Shown here: in pieces, positions 42,477 to 55,200 of the stretch
Layout: the number at the start of each line of letters is the position of its first letter
How positions within the stretch are numbered: position 1 is the stretch's first letter
From: Lewinellaceae bacterium
GTDB lineage: Bacteria > Bacteroidota > Bacteroidia > Chitinophagales > Saprospiraceae
DNA length: 64,000 nucleotides
NCBI GenBank assembly: GCA_020636225.1
Contig: JACJYI010000004.1
Span: 248,001-312,000 of the forward strand
Reading direction: 5' to 3'
Notes under the pieces: generated by a model
Databases searched by the model: none
Told to the model about the DNA's origin: nothing
Seen by the model: only the letters and a program-made list of their open reading frames with translations
Made by a program: the position numbers and the translations under genes

Positions 42477-44037
42477 GTCGTCCCTGAAAAACCCCTGCAT
42501 CACTTGCTTCATTCATAATCCAAGGAGTGAAGCAGTTGACTTTTACTTCTCATTTGATTCCAATTGGCCAGAAGGAAGCCGAATGCAGCCATCTCAAAGG
42601 ACAGGGAAGCCCACATATCCCGCAAAAATGCCCAAAAAGATGACCTGATTTGATTCAGGCGCATCTTGAGGTTGAATGCCGCTCCGGCAAGTAAACAATT
42701 TACTGCATCTCCTCTTTCTCCGGCCAGGAAGTTTCGTCTCATTCGATGATCTTCCTTCAGGTGGCCAATAATTGGTTCTATCCCTGCTCGATTTCTAAAG
42801 CGTTTTCTTTGTTTTTGCTTGTCGTAACTCGATTGACTTTTATTTCCTGATGTCGGGATCAATATTTTGGTTTGGCCAATTTCTTTTCGTCCGCGATATC
42901 CTCGGTCTGCGACTACTGTTTTTGGTCGATCACCTCCTGCATCTCGACGGATGCGTTCAATTTGGTCCAGACTTGTCTCCAGTGTATCTCCATCATAAGG
43001 GTTGCCCGTGAAGCTTTTCATCCCGACAATAACTCCACTTTTTGCATTTCTGGCCACCGAAACCTTGCATCCAAATTCATATTTCTTATGCGGCTTCCCT
43101 TTCGCTATACACCACACAGCAGGTTCATGCAGGCTGTATCTTTTGTTTTTGGATGACTTTTTTTGCGCCAACACTGATTCAAACAGATTCAAACTCTGAC
43201 CGTAGTATGCCAGGGCCTCTGAATCCAGCTTTCTTAGTAATTCTCGTACCAACCTTCCGGCTATTGTCTTGAGTTTCCGACTTGCTTTCCTCGCCGCCTT
43301 CTGTCGACGGGGATGAGTGCCATTGTGCAGTTTCATCCGTAGCCCCTTTACCACAAAACGGTACGACTGTCGCAAATCAACTCGCTCCGCTTTAGCGTAA
43401 GACCAACAGTATTTGATGATCTTAAACGCCAACTTACTGTCTGTTGGAAACGTTATATTCTTTTCCTGAACCGTTGTGTCAACTTGCACTTCTTCCTCTG
43501 ACTCACTCCCAAAATGCAACCTTACTGTCAGGCTTAATACCTTTTCCATTCCAGCCTCACCAACCCGCTTTCGGAAATACACAAAATCTGTTGGATCAAA
43601 TGGTGGCTTATGTTGAAAATATTGTTCCCCGGTAAAATATTGCCAATAGGGATTTTCTACCCACCTCGCCAATACGGATTCGTCACTTTGATTATGAAGC
43701 TGCTTCAGCAACAGCATACCAACCATCGTACGAATGGGAATGCTCGGTCTGCCTTCTTCAGAATATGAATCCTTCAATTCGCTTTCAATCCAATTCCAAT
43801 CTACCTCTTTGGCTAAGATGATTAGCTCATGGCTCATGTTCACCATCTGGTCTAAGCGCATCCGGAAGAGGTCATGTTGATCCTGTGGTAGAAATTTTCC
43901 CAACATTTTTTGCAAGGTTTTTTACTCAATTCTTGCTTTCCTTGCGAAAAATAAGGCCTACAATCCAAAAGTTCTGACCTGCATTGACCTTATTGTCAAG
44001 TTATTAGCATATTGTGAATAACTTCTTCAGGGACGAC
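42477..44037 (-). mobile_element. IS5-type insertion sequence, copy 1
   Basis: 1561 bases bounded by inverted ends GTCGTCCCTGAA(A/G)AA. The left end starts at 42477 and the right end finishes at 44037. TACTTA flanks it on both sides (42471-42476 and 44038-44043), the second of these being the spacer before copy 2. It carries one transposase gene on the minus strand. Confidence 0.85.
42509..43915 (-). CDS. IS5-like DDE transposase, copy 1
   Basis: 468 residues. N-terminal DUF772-like domain (RPSIPIRTMVGMLLLKQL) followed by a DDE_Tnp_1 catalytic core: QVDTTVQEKNITFPTD (first Asp), VVADRGYRGRKEI (second Asp) and NRAGIEPIIGHLKEDHRM (Glu). Intact, no frameshift. Almost identical to the second copy; differences cluster in the N-terminal third (for example S/N in WIESELKD, QHKPPFD against LHRPPFD, A/T in VGEAGME, S/L in FGSESEEE). 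Such elements commonly move within Bacteroidota genomes. Confidence 0.9.
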   Translation of the reverse strand: MQKMLGKFLPQDQHDLFRMRLDQMVNMSHELIILAKEVDWNWIESELKDSYSEEGRPSIPIRTMVGMLLLKQLHNQSDESVLARWVENPYWQYFTGEQYFQHKPPFDPTDFVYFRKRVGEAGMEKVLSLTVRLHFGSESEEEVQVDTTVQEKNITFPTDSKLAFKIIKYCWSYAKAERVDLRQSYRFVVKGLRMKLHNGTHPRRQKAARKASRKLKTIAGRLVRELLRKLDSEALAYYGQSLNLFESVLAQKKSSKNKRYSLHEPAVWCIAKGKPHKKYEFGCKVSVARNAKSGVIVGMKSFTGNPYDGDTLETSLDQIERIRRDAGGDRPKTVVADRGYRGRKEIGQTKILIPTSGNKSQSSYDKQKQRKRFRNRAGIEPIIGHLKEDHRMRRNFLAGERGDAVNCLLAGAAFNLKMRLNQIRSSFWAFLRDMWASLSFEMAAFGFLLANWNQMRSKSQLLHSLDYE

Positions 44038-44043
44038 TACTTA

Positions 44044-45597
44044 GTCGTCCCTGAAAAACCCCTGCATCACTTGCTTCATTCATAATCCAAGGAGTGAAGC
44101 AGTTGACTTTTACTTCTCATTTGATTCCAATTGGCCAGAAGGAAGCCGAATGCAGCCATCTCAAAGGACAGGGAAGCCCACATATCCCGCAAAAATGCCC
44201 AAAAAGATGACCTGATTTGATTCAGGCGCATCTTGAGGTTGAATGCCGCTCCGGCAAGTAAACAATTTACTGCATCTCCTCTTTCTCCGGCCAGGAAGTT
44301 TCGTCTCATTCGATGATCTTCCTTCAGGTGGCCAATAATTGGTTCTATCCCTGCTCGATTTCTAAAGCGTTTTCTTTGTTTTTGCTTGTCGTAACTCGAT
44401 TGACTTTTATTTCCTGATGTCGGGATCAATATTTTGGTTTGGCCAATTTCTTTTCGTCCGCGATATCCTCGGTCTGCGACTACTGTTTTTGGTCGATCAC
44501 CTCCTGCATCTCGACGGATGCGTTCAATTTGGTCCAGACTTGTCTCCAGTGTATCTCCATCATAAGGGTTGCCCGTGAAGCTTTTCATCCCGACAATAAC
44601 TCCACTTTTTGCATTTCTGGCCACCGAAACCTTGCATCCAAATTCATATTTCTTATGCGGCTTCCCTTTCGCTATACACCACACAGCAGGTTCATGCAGG
44701 CTGTATCTTTTGTTTTTGGATGACTTTTTTTGCGCCAACACTGATTCAAACAGATTCAAACTCTGACCGTAGTATGCCAGGGCCTCTGAATCCAGCTTTC
44801 TTAGTAATTCTCGTACCAACCTTCCGGCTATTGTCTTGAGTTTCCGACTTGCTTTCCTCGCCGCCTTCTGTCGACGGGGATGAGTGCCATTGTGCAGTTT
44901 CATCCGTAGCCCCTTTACCACAAAACGGTACGACTGTCGCAAATCAACTCGCTCCGCTTTAGCGTAAGACCAACAGTATTTGATGATCTTAAACGCCAAC
45001 TTACTGTCTGTTGGAAACGTTATATTCTTTTCCTGAACCGTTGTGTCAACTTGAACTTCTTCCTCTAACTCACTACCAAAATGCAACCTCACTGTCAGGC
45101 TTAATACCTTTTCCATTCCAGTCTCACCAACCCGCTTTCGGAAATACACAAAATCTGTTGGATCAAATGGTGGCCTATGTAGAAAATATTGTTCCCCGGT
45201 AAAATATTGCCAATAGGGATTTTCTACCCACCTCGCCAATACGGATTCGTCACTTTGATTATGAAGCTGCTTCAGCAACAGCATACCAACCATCGTACGA
45301 ATGGGAATGCTCGGTCTGCCTTCTTCAGAATATGAATCCTTCAATTCATTTTCAATCCAATTCCAATCTACCTCTTTGGCTAAGATGATTAGCTCATGGC
45401 TCATGTTCACCATCTGGTCTAAGCGCATCCGGAAGAGGTCATGTTGATCCTGTGGTAGAAATTTTCCCAACATTTTTTGCAAGGTTTTTTACTCAATTCT
45501 TGCTTTCCTTGCGAAAAATAAGGCCTACAATCCAAATGTTCTGACCTGCATTGACCTTATTGTCAAGTTATTAGCATGTTGCGAATAACTTTTTCAG
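44044..45597 (-). mobile_element. IS5-type insertion sequence, copy 2 (right end eroded)
   Basis: Head-to-tail with copy 1, separated by six bases. The left end is perfect (GTCGTCCC at 44044). The right end matches copy 1 only up to CTTTTTCAG near 45597; the expected final GGACGAC reads CGGCGAC, which also continues the XRE reading frame. A normal target duplication is not found on the right (GAAGTA against TACTTA). Confidence 0.8.
44076..45482 (-). CDS. IS5-like DDE transposase, copy 2
   Basis: 468 residues, intact, with the same catalytic motifs as copy 1 (QVDTTVQEK, VVADRGYRG, NRAGIEPIIGHLKEDH). From about residue 180 to the end no difference from copy 1 was noticed, while several nonsynonymous changes lie in the first 140 residues. 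This copy may still make active transposase even though its own right end seems damaged. Confidence 0.9.
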   Translation of the reverse strand: MQKMLGKFLPQDQHDLFRMRLDQMVNMSHELIILAKEVDWNWIENELKDSYSEEGRPSIPIRTMVGMLLLKQLHNQSDESVLARWVENPYWQYFTGEQYFLHRPPFDPTDFVYFRKRVGETGMEKVLSLTVRLHFGSELEEEVQVDTTVQEKNITFPTDSKLAFKIIKYCWSYAKAERVDLRQSYRFVVKGLRMKLHNGTHPRRQKAARKASRKLKTIAGRLVRELLRKLDSEALAYYGQSLNLFESVLAQKKSSKNKRYSLHEPAVWCIAKGKPHKKYEFGCKVSVARNAKSGVIVGMKSFTGNPYDGDTLETSLDQIERIRRDAGGDRPKTVVADRGYRGRKEIGQTKILIPTSGNKSQSSYDKQKQRKRFRNRAGIEPIIGHLKEDHRMRRNFLAGERGDAVNCLLAGAAFNLKMRLNQIRSSFWAFLRDMWASLSFEMAAFGFLLANWNQMRSKSQLLHSLDYE

Positions 45598-45874
45598 CGG
45601 CGACGAAGTAGGGAAAATGGTGGGTGCCCACGGTGCTGTCATTGGCCGGTACGAGCGTGACGAAGTCAAGCCTTCCATCGAGATGGCCACACAATTGGCC
45701 GAAGCGCTGGAAGTCTCTTTAGATTATCTGGTTGGGGCTACGGATACTCTCTTCGATACTTCCGTAGTCAATCGCATACTCGATATTCAGAAGCTACAAG
45801 ATGTAGACAAGCAACATGTCTTTGCCCTACTTGATGCTTTTATTAAGCAAACAAAAATGAAGGCTATATTGTAA
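45596..45874 (+). pseudogene. XRE-family regulator, 5' end removed at the IS border
   Basis: The plus frame reads SGDEVGKMVGAHGAVIGRYE, then DEVKPSIEMATQLAEALEVS and LDYLVG, the second half of an XRE/Cro-type helix-turn-helix. It continues into a helical dimerisation tail to the stop at 45874. The usual first ~20 codons are missing, and the frame begins exactly where the IS copy 2 sequence ends. No 5' half is found to the left of the IS pair. A shorter product from ATG 45617 is possible but would lack helix 1 of the HTH. The IS event therefore probably destroyed the regulator and deleted neighbouring DNA. Confidence 0.75.
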
Positions 45875-45978
45875 AAATTTACCAGTTCAATTGAAGCACT
45901 CCATCTAGGAATGCAACGCTCTCCCAAATGCCCTTGTACTAGCTTGAAAAAAATCCTGATTAGATAAGAGGCTTCCAA

Positions 45979-46290
45979 TTATTTCACAAGATCAATACTT
46001 TTGATATTTTGAAATACTCTCTCTTTTAGCTCCAAAAGAAGATGAGAGCCTGAACAGATGTTTGTCATATTTAATTCATCCTGGTCATACTGCCTTCTAA
46101 TATACCCCTCAACGCTCCCAGAGTGGTAACCATCAATTGAGATAACTTGAAATAAAAAAGGATCTTCAAAAGTATTTGCCAAAATACATGTTTGGCTTTC
46201 AGTTATCCCATCATGTGTATATACAACACGTAATCTTGTCCCACACCCATAGTGCTCGTTGGGTTGAAGCTGACTAATTATTTTATCCAT
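45979..46290 (-). CDS. Candidate immunity protein for the RHS toxin
   Basis: 103 residues, MDKIISQLQPNEHYGCGTRL, with an alpha/beta look (LRVVYTHDGI, LFQVISIDGYHSG, LLLELKERVFQN). Its ATG lies two bases after the stop of the giant RHS gene, the classic place of an immunity gene, and it is the last gene of the operon. It is not recognisably similar to the 84-residue colicin E3 immunity protein. The role is inferred from position and size only. Confidence 0.6.
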   Translation of the reverse strand: MDKIISQLQPNEHYGCGTRLRVVYTHDGITESQTCILANTFEDPFLFQVISIDGYHSGSVEGYIRRQYDQDELNMTNICSGSHLLLELKERVFQNIKSIDLVK

Positions 46291-46292
46291 AA

Positions 46293-49200
46293 TTATTCAA
46301 TTCTGATACTGTGATCAACCTGAATTCCTTTACCTGTATCGGATCCGTCAAATTTTATCGACCCTTTATGCTCCCCTTTATGGTTTAATACTTCAAAATG
46401 ACCATGTTGTGTATCTAAAGAGTAATGCATTCCATTTGCGTCTGAATAAATTGTTCGATCATTTAATTTTGATAGTTTATTATTTTTAGTCCAATCATTT
46501 AATTCCGCAAAATTGGATCCAAGTTGCCTGTATTGGGCAATTCTATCATTTACGGAAAGTCCCCTAGCGGCTCTATAAATATCATCAACATTCGATAACC
46601 CAAAAAAACCAGGTGCTTTTGCAAACGTTGCTACACCACCTTTTCCCGGTGATAAAGGTGCTAAATCTAAAGCTGCAAATCCAGCATTACCAACATCTTT
46701 CAATACCGTTTGACCATGTCTCAGTTTATATCCGACTGAGACGCCTAAAGGAGAATTATTATCTTTATAAACGCCAAAATGGTGGCTTAAACCTGCAGCT
46801 CGCATGGCATATCCCTGCGGAGTATTTGAATACTTCTGGACAAATCCGAGTAGGTTTAAAAATCCTGCTTTAATTGTACCCGCAATGACTGCACCAATTG
46901 GCGGATCTCCAGGTCCTTCTACAGCTGCTTTACCGTCTGGATCTATGTATCGTATTGGATTGTTAACAGTATAGATGTATGAACTCCACTCTGGAAACTT
47001 CTCCGCCAAGGGATCAACACTCAACCAGACACTCAACCCCGGATCATAATACCGAGCACCGTAATAATAAAGAGATGTACGGGAATCGAGTTCTTTGCCG
47101 TTGAAGAGGTACGGTGTCTTCCACCAGGCATTGGGCGTGAGGGCAAACTGCTCCTCCATCGTTTCTCCAAAGGGTAAATTGAGGAAGAACTGATATGGCT
47201 GACCACTGCCATCGGTCAGGAATGTGCTCGACCCCAGGTGGTCACTATGGAAGAAGTAGATCGGCCCATCACCGCACTGGTGCTGGAACACACAGGCACA
47301 CAACTCATCTTCCTCTTCTCCCTGGTTACACGGAGGAACCATCCCCGGTACATTCCAGATAGCCGGGGCGGAGAGCTTCAATTGGTCAAATGCAGCCTTG
47401 ATATCGTCCTCCTGCCGGTCTTTCAGTCCAAGGGTTTGCTGGCCATATTCCCCACTCTCGCCTGCTGCATGGAATTCGGTCACATCGCCGGCCAGCCGGG
47501 AGGCGATGCGCTGGGTGCCGGTATAGTAATGTTTGGTCACCAGGTCATACTCGCCCACCGTCAGATACCCACTCGGATAGAGCTGGTAATTGCCGATATA
47601 GTGGTCATACCCCTGTGGGCCTCCATTGATACCCATGTAAAACAGATTGCTGATTCCCTTGTGGCTGCGTTCGCCATTGGCATCATACAGGTGGTGCTGC
47701 ACCAGGGCATCTGCTTTTCTGACAGCCTTCAACCGGTTGGCCTCATCCCAGGCAAAATACCGTGTCGATACAGGCAAACCAGGCTCAGTGATATTGCGCA
47801 TGTTGCCATTCAGGTCGTACTTGTAGTTGCCGCTGGATACACCATTATTGGTGATCTGCTGAATATGATTCCGACCGGTGGCATAGGCATAGTCCTTGAA
47901 GTAGCTGTGTTCCGGTACGATATTACCATCTCGCAACTGCTCCTGGTTCTTGTAGTTGATGCGGTGCATATCTCCATACCCAAGGGCCAATTCATTGGTA
48001 TAGAGGTCTTGGTTACCCTCTTCATATTCCCAATATGAGTTCGCAGTGGTCAGTCGGTTGAACAGATCATAGGTGTAACCATGGCCAAATTTGCCGCCAA
48101 TCGGGTTCGGCCCAGTTGCCACCGCATCATTGGTCAAGGACAGGATGTTCCCGATCCGGTCATATGTATATGCGTTGTCGAACATCTTGTTTCCGGTAGC
48201 CGTGTTGGCGGTCATATGGTCGAGGCGTCGCAATTCCGGCGTATAGGCCCAGGTATTGGTGGTGCCGTTGCCGTAGGCGCAGAATACCTTCTGTTCATAC
48301 TCATCATAGCCGACATCTGCAATATAGGCATATCCATTCAGATTTTCAACCCTGTTGAGGTTGCCTCCTACATCGTAGCTATAGGTAAGGGTTTCACCAT
48401 CGGGATAGACCATCTCTCTGATCCTGTTCCAGGAGTCATAGGTAAACTTATGTTCGAAGATATATTCCGGCTTTCCTGGGGTGATCATCAAGCGCTTGGT
48501 CAGCACAACTTCCCCCATATTGCCGTACTCAAAATACTGCGATCCAGATGCATCTTCCTGAAGTCTTAATCGACCGGTATTATTCCCCTCTCCCGGACCC
48601 CAATAGGAATACACCGTATTATTCACATTGGCAGTATTAAGAATAGGATATAGAGGGTAGGTTACAGAAACAGGACGACTGAGACCATCATATTCATAAT
48701 GAATAAAGGAATTGTTCACCTTAAGATTGGGTGTCTGCAAGGTCAACAGGTTACCCAGATCATCGTAAGTGTACGTCGTCTCACCTGCATCAGGATGACT
48801 CCAAAGGGTTTTACGTCCCGCCCAATCATATTCACTAAAAATACTCTGGTCGGCTACAATGTCATGAATCTGTATGACCTGTCCTATACCGTCATAGCTA
48901 TATTCAGTTACTTTGGTAAAGTTATCTACGGTCTTTCGATTCTGGCCATCGGCATCCAAATAGATGTCCTTTTCAATAGTTGCATTATCATTTTGCTCTG
49001 TGCGTATATTTGTATGATTAAAACCATCCGTAATAGTGTATTCATATTCCGTCAATGTCTGAGCTGGGTCTGTGACCGTCTTCGGCCTGTCAAGTTCATC
49101 ATATGTGGTCAGGGAGGAGAAATCAGACATATTCACTGAAAAGGCAGTCTCTCCAGGTGCTTCAAATGTGGGATGGAACTGCTCAACGACACGACCATAG

Positions 49201-52200
49201 GCATCCTTTCTTGCAATACCCGAAACGGATCGTCGTTCATCAGAGGTACTCCCATCATAAAAAGCAATATCCTTCTTGACCTGAACGACCTCCCCAAATC
49301 CATTTGCGTATGTGGTTGTAGTCACCGGGTTTGCCGGGTCTCCACTCCAATGGTCTGTCGTTGCGGTCCATTTTCCATTAGCATTGTTGAAATAGGACAT
49401 GTCCAGTGTATAAATAGATTCCTTTGGACCGGTCACCCTGGTCATCCGGCCACGGGAATCGTACTGATACGAAGTCAAATTACCTCCAATGTCAGTCACT
49501 GACAACAAGGTGCCAAAAACTGGATCATATGTGGCGCTAGAGGTAAAATCATTGACATGGGTTTCAGTCACAAAAAGATCAAGACTTGTATCATATTCAT
49601 ATGTCCTGACTTGCACATCACCAGAAACAGGAGCTGGCAACGTGATTGTTGAAAGATTGCCACTGGATGTCCAGCTCATCTCTGTTTCGCTGAAGTCAGA
49701 GAATGAGAAATAAACCTTCACTTTCAGAATATCCCCCGTGATGGGATCATATCCATCCTCCTCAGGTATTTCACGTTTGCGATATACAGTACTTCCTCCA
49801 TCTGTAACAGTAATCAATTTAGGAATTGACAGGATATCAGGAACAGAATAAGTATCAAAGTACTCCACCGTAGCCAAATAGTCAAGACCACCGGTATGCT
49901 CAACTCGATAAACCTGGGCATATGGGGTGTAATCATACGTTTCTATAGAACTGATCACTTCACTTCCCAAATTGGAAAGTTCGTTAACCTTTGAATGAAG
50001 TACAACAAATGCCTCTTGACGCCCCTCAGCTGCACCGACATCATACTCATTGTCCTCCAATGAAGTAAGATCTATTGTCCATGGAATAGTACCCCTATTC
50101 GGCTGATGGACATGAAATTCATGATGGGTATGAGAAAACAATTGGTTATCCGGTATAGTCGCAAGGACGAATCGATCCTTCAATGTGGAATTTGGTGGAT
50201 ATTCGAAATCAACGTCACCGCTCACCACCCATGTATCAGTCAACAATCCATTCAGAAAATATGATCGATTGTGATATTGTTGAATTGTCTGCCGATAGAT
50301 ATCCGACTCCGGATTTCCTGGCTCTTGTCGGTCAATGGCCTGAATGAACTCAAAACCATAAAATTCTCGTTCCCGACGATCATAACGACCATTTCGATAT
50401 ATATATTCTTTTACAAACGTCCCAGGCCCCTCCTCTTCGACATTATATTCGTCAACCATTGACACGGTACTCATTACCCAACGGCCGGAAGGCATATCAT
50501 AGCTGGGATAGGATACTGTATAATCCAAAGTAAATTCAGCATTTGTAGGAAGGGAAACAGTCTTCAATTTGTTAGTACGCCGAATTAAGGAAGGCCGCCA
50601 TGTTACTTCGCCTGTTTCTTGATCAAACTCGAGCAAATCAGGATACCCGTCTCCATCAAAATCCTCAATTGATTTTAATGTTTTATTGGATGAAACCACT
50701 GCATATGAACCATTAATATTAGCATTGGGTACTTTAATACAATCAAATAGTACATATATAGGAATTGTAGCAGTAAAGGCTCCATTTAATGACACATTTG
50801 CAGATTCAGACATATGTTTCATAGTAAATGGGGCGGCACAAACCTCTTCCGGCTGATCCTCAAAACCATTTCCAAAATTGTACAAAATGACCATATTGTT
50901 GGTACCGAAATCATTCGGATTCGGAGGAGATATACAAATATCCAATAATCCATCTCCGTTAAAGTCAATTAAACTGAATAGCATATTATCATGGGTAGAT
51001 CCACTGGAATACCCTGCAGAAATACTTTTACCCTGAGCATAAGTAAATCCAAGCCCAAAGCCAGTAGATACATTTCTGCTTCTGTTCAAGGAATGTAAAC
51101 CCGGAACAATAGCCGCGGGAACATCTATACCTGTGATCCCTACATTGTAACTGAGATATGCACTTTGATCGTCATCCAGAAATATTCTGTCACTCAAACC
51201 ATCACCGTTCATATCTATCCACAAGACATCCGTTCCACTATTTGTCGCACCCATACTTCCACTCACCGATGCTGTTGCCTGGCCATCCTTACCACCTAAG
51301 AATTCTGGTATCTTGATATATGGCAAACTCCCAGTATTGTCGGAAGGACTCTGTCCATTGGGCTCAGTACCACTGGCAGAAAGACTAAGCGTTATACTGC
51401 TCTCCACACTGTTCTGACCTACATCATTGGATCCCCAGTCTTTAGGCCCATTTATCGACCCAGGCCCAACAAACCCGGCTGGGTAAAGCCCGCCAGTCGG
51501 CTTCGTAGTCCAATCAGCGTTGCGGAACATCAAATCCGGGTAGCGATCACCATTAATATCAAAATAATCTAACAAATTCAACGTATTGTTATGAATAATG
51601 GCACTTACACCAGCACCCAATCCTCCTCCATTAATTCCATATGAAAAAGTTAAACTTTCCGAAAAGGAATACTTATGAACAGACTTCGCCCCATCAAAAA
51701 CAGAATTGATTGTTGGATACACTGAAGAATACTTTGCTTGATATTGTAGAAGCTCCTGCGAAGTTCCTGCCCTGCTTGAATACCGTGCAGCAAAATTATT
51801 TCTGGAAAATCCACGCCAGATCTCTCGAATGCCAATACTACTTTCACCTCCAATATTAATTTGCACTTCAGACCTGTCGGCGATCGGGAACAGAAAGATA
51901 TGATTAGGAAGAGAAATGGTAAGCATAGAGTTAGGATCTTTGAAGCCTCCTGCTTCCAGATCAAAATCTTCAGATCCAAAACCAGCGTTCTCCCATTCAC
52001 TATCATTGTAATTACTTAGTTCTTTCAAATAATCCAATTGCTCCTGACTCAAATAATCAGCATTTAAAAATTTAGACGTACATATAAGAGATCCAAACGC
52101 GTCATCTTCAGCTTCTCCCGGCGTCATATCCGCCCTCTCATTGTACATAAACTGACCCCAATCACGATAATAATGACCAGAACCGTCATTAAACAAATGA

Positions 52201-55200
52201 AACATGCAAATATTCCTTCTGGTCAACTTCTCAGAGTATGAATACCCTGAAGGTTCATCAGGACTGTCACTCAGCCATGCAACAGCATAACCTGAACCAG
52301 ATACAAGACTTCCTTCAAGATACGTCAGTACATCAGTTGCAATACTCGATCCATCTCCAATAACCTCCAAAATGAAGTCTCTTGAAAAATCATCAGTAAG
52401 CAATAAATGAATGGGCTCAGAGTCATCCAACTCAAATTCAAGATCCGAAATTGATGGTGTAACCTTATACCTTCTGCTGTCAACAACCTTACCATTCTGC
52501 TTGACCACGAAATATACAAACCCGGGACAACAATCTTCAGATTGATAATTCTCACATTTCGACGGAATCTCCATCTCATCTCCTAGTAGGTTAGGATACA
52601 GATAATAGTCCTGAATAATCCCAGTGGGAAGAACATTTGAGTTATAACTCCTCCAATTTGAAAGAACATTTGTATTGCTATAAACATTAACAGCTCTCTG
52701 AGGTTTGAAAAAAGATAATGCATGATAATAAATAGGAGGCAGGATTCTAATTCCTGGAGCTTCCCACGTCAACCCATAATCCAAAGGCAATTCTTTAAGT
52801 ACGACATCAATTGCAGGTTTCCAGTCTGTACTCTGCCAATCAACATTGGTCACAGATGCCATCTCAAAAAGTAAAAAAACTTGCTCACCCGGCATCAAAT
52901 TCAACTCAATACTATGTTCATCCACAATTGGATCACCGGGTGTGACCAACTTATTGTATATAATATTTCCATTATAATCCGGATCTTTCAATTGACAAAA
53001 TTGACCCATCTCAGTCGACTCAATTTTACGAACTCGCAATTCAATATCACTTGACAATTCAGTCAGAATTGCTTCAGGCCAAGAAATTGTTACGTCGCTT
53101 CCATACCCTCCAATAGGAATTGCTACTGGTTGACTCTGTGAAACCAGAAATGCATCTGAATATCTGCTGCGAAATGGATGAATACCGTCTTGATCTACAG
53201 CATTCACATCCACAGTCTGGCCCTGGACATACACATATCGCACTTCCGGATCCCAGCCTTGCTCTAAATTTCCACTTTCATCAGCATGCAATCGAAAATA
53301 AATTCTCTGCCCCTTGTACACATGCAGGCTATTCTCGACACCATAACCTGGATCACCGGGCACTCCATATCCTGAACCACTCTGATCTACACAATCTTCA
53401 ATGTATGCTTTGAAGCTTGTAGGCTCAATTGTATTGAATGCAAGAAGAGTTGTGGCGTCCAGTACCACTGTCTCACCGGCATGGTACCACACATATGCAT
53501 CAGGCTGAATCACATTTCGTGCGGTTATGATTTCATGCGCCGACTTGATTTCCGAACTCCCTGATTGTACAGTCTGAGTCAGAAGCAGCTCATTGACGCA
53601 ATCATCGCAACCTAATCCAATATCTCCCTGACATCCAGCACAGTCCTCAGGAAAAGAATCACAATAACTGGCAGCTAATGTCACACATCCCAGTTGACTC
53701 CATGGCACCAATTGATGGTGAGTGATTTCATCGGGTACAACCGGTAGACCGTTGCCATCAACTAATTTACTGTACCATAACCTGCAAGTGCCGGTAGGAA
53801 ATTGACCTACCTTGTAACCATAGGCAGGATTATTGTCAGTCTCAATCGAAAGGCGCACGCCTTCTGGAATCTGACCCATGTCAATAACTATTCGTCCTTC
53901 ACTATGAGCCTCCCAAACTTTCACGACATCAAAAGCCGGATTAATGACTTCGGGAATTCCATCTGGTATATCCGGCACTTCGACATCTGCTTCAATAACC
54001 AGATTCTCCGTATGTGAACTACCGGGTCCAAAAAATGGAACACCTTCCGGCACAACAGAATCATCAATACGATTGAAAAATACCCGGCCATTAATTGAGA
54101 GATCAATCAACCCGTCACCATTTGCATCCGTAAAATATATCGATGTTTTCGTCAGGCTCCCTGAACCTGTCAAACCGATATTTGCACCAACCCCGCCACC
54201 TCCGGCATTTAGCGCAATATTTGCAGAACCTGTAAACGTGGTCGATTCATAGAAATAAGGCAAATCGTCTCCATTGGTAAATCTCATTCGGATCAAATCC
54301 CCATATGTATGGATGAAATTACCCGCTGAATTAGGATCTTCCATTACCAAGTGTGGTAAATAGTATACCTTGCCATCCTCAGCTTGTCTGACTATGTCGG
54401 CATAACCATCACCATTGATGTCTACATGGGCGATTTCTGACATCCCATGATTAAATGCCCCCCCAATGCTTCCATCCAATGACACTTTATCCCCTTTGTC
54501 AATGGGAACACATCCCAAACCTATACCTAGTCCGAAACTAAAACTGCCGGAGCGTGAAGAACTGGATCCCAAGGGCGAATAGTTCTTATAAAAACCCTGA
54601 GCAGGATGATCAAAGATATCCGGATTCTTAAGCAAGGTACACGGATCGTCTTGCACCATCTGTACACTTCTACTCGATCTGATGGAAACACGCTCAGAAG
54701 GTTGTCCTCGCCTTATCGGTGCAATGGTTGTCTTTGACTTTACCAACTTTGATTGTCTGGATGCGGTTTGTTCATGAATTAACCCGGGAGGCTCACAAAT
54801 GACTGGATCAACCAAATCAAGGAATCGATTCATCCCATTGATATGTACACGTGCAAGTCCAACTCTTGCTACAACTTGTGCTTCAAGGTCATTCCCGGTT
54901 GTTTGCCCCTGGACAAACTGAAAATTCCCCTGGCAATCAACATATACCAAATAATAGTTGACTCCAACTGGCCCGTCATCCGTAAACTCATACGTCACAC
55001 AACTCTCATCACAACACCCTTCTGCTTCCAAGCGAATCAAGACACCTTGTGTATCACCCTCTACATGCACGCTCCCCTCAATGGCGCAGAAGGCCAGCTG
55101 GACGGGTTGATCTCCATTTACACTTTGCTCATTGTACTCACCGTCACATCCCAAATAGCTGAAGTCATAAGACGGCGGAGAACCAGGAATGCCCTCATAT

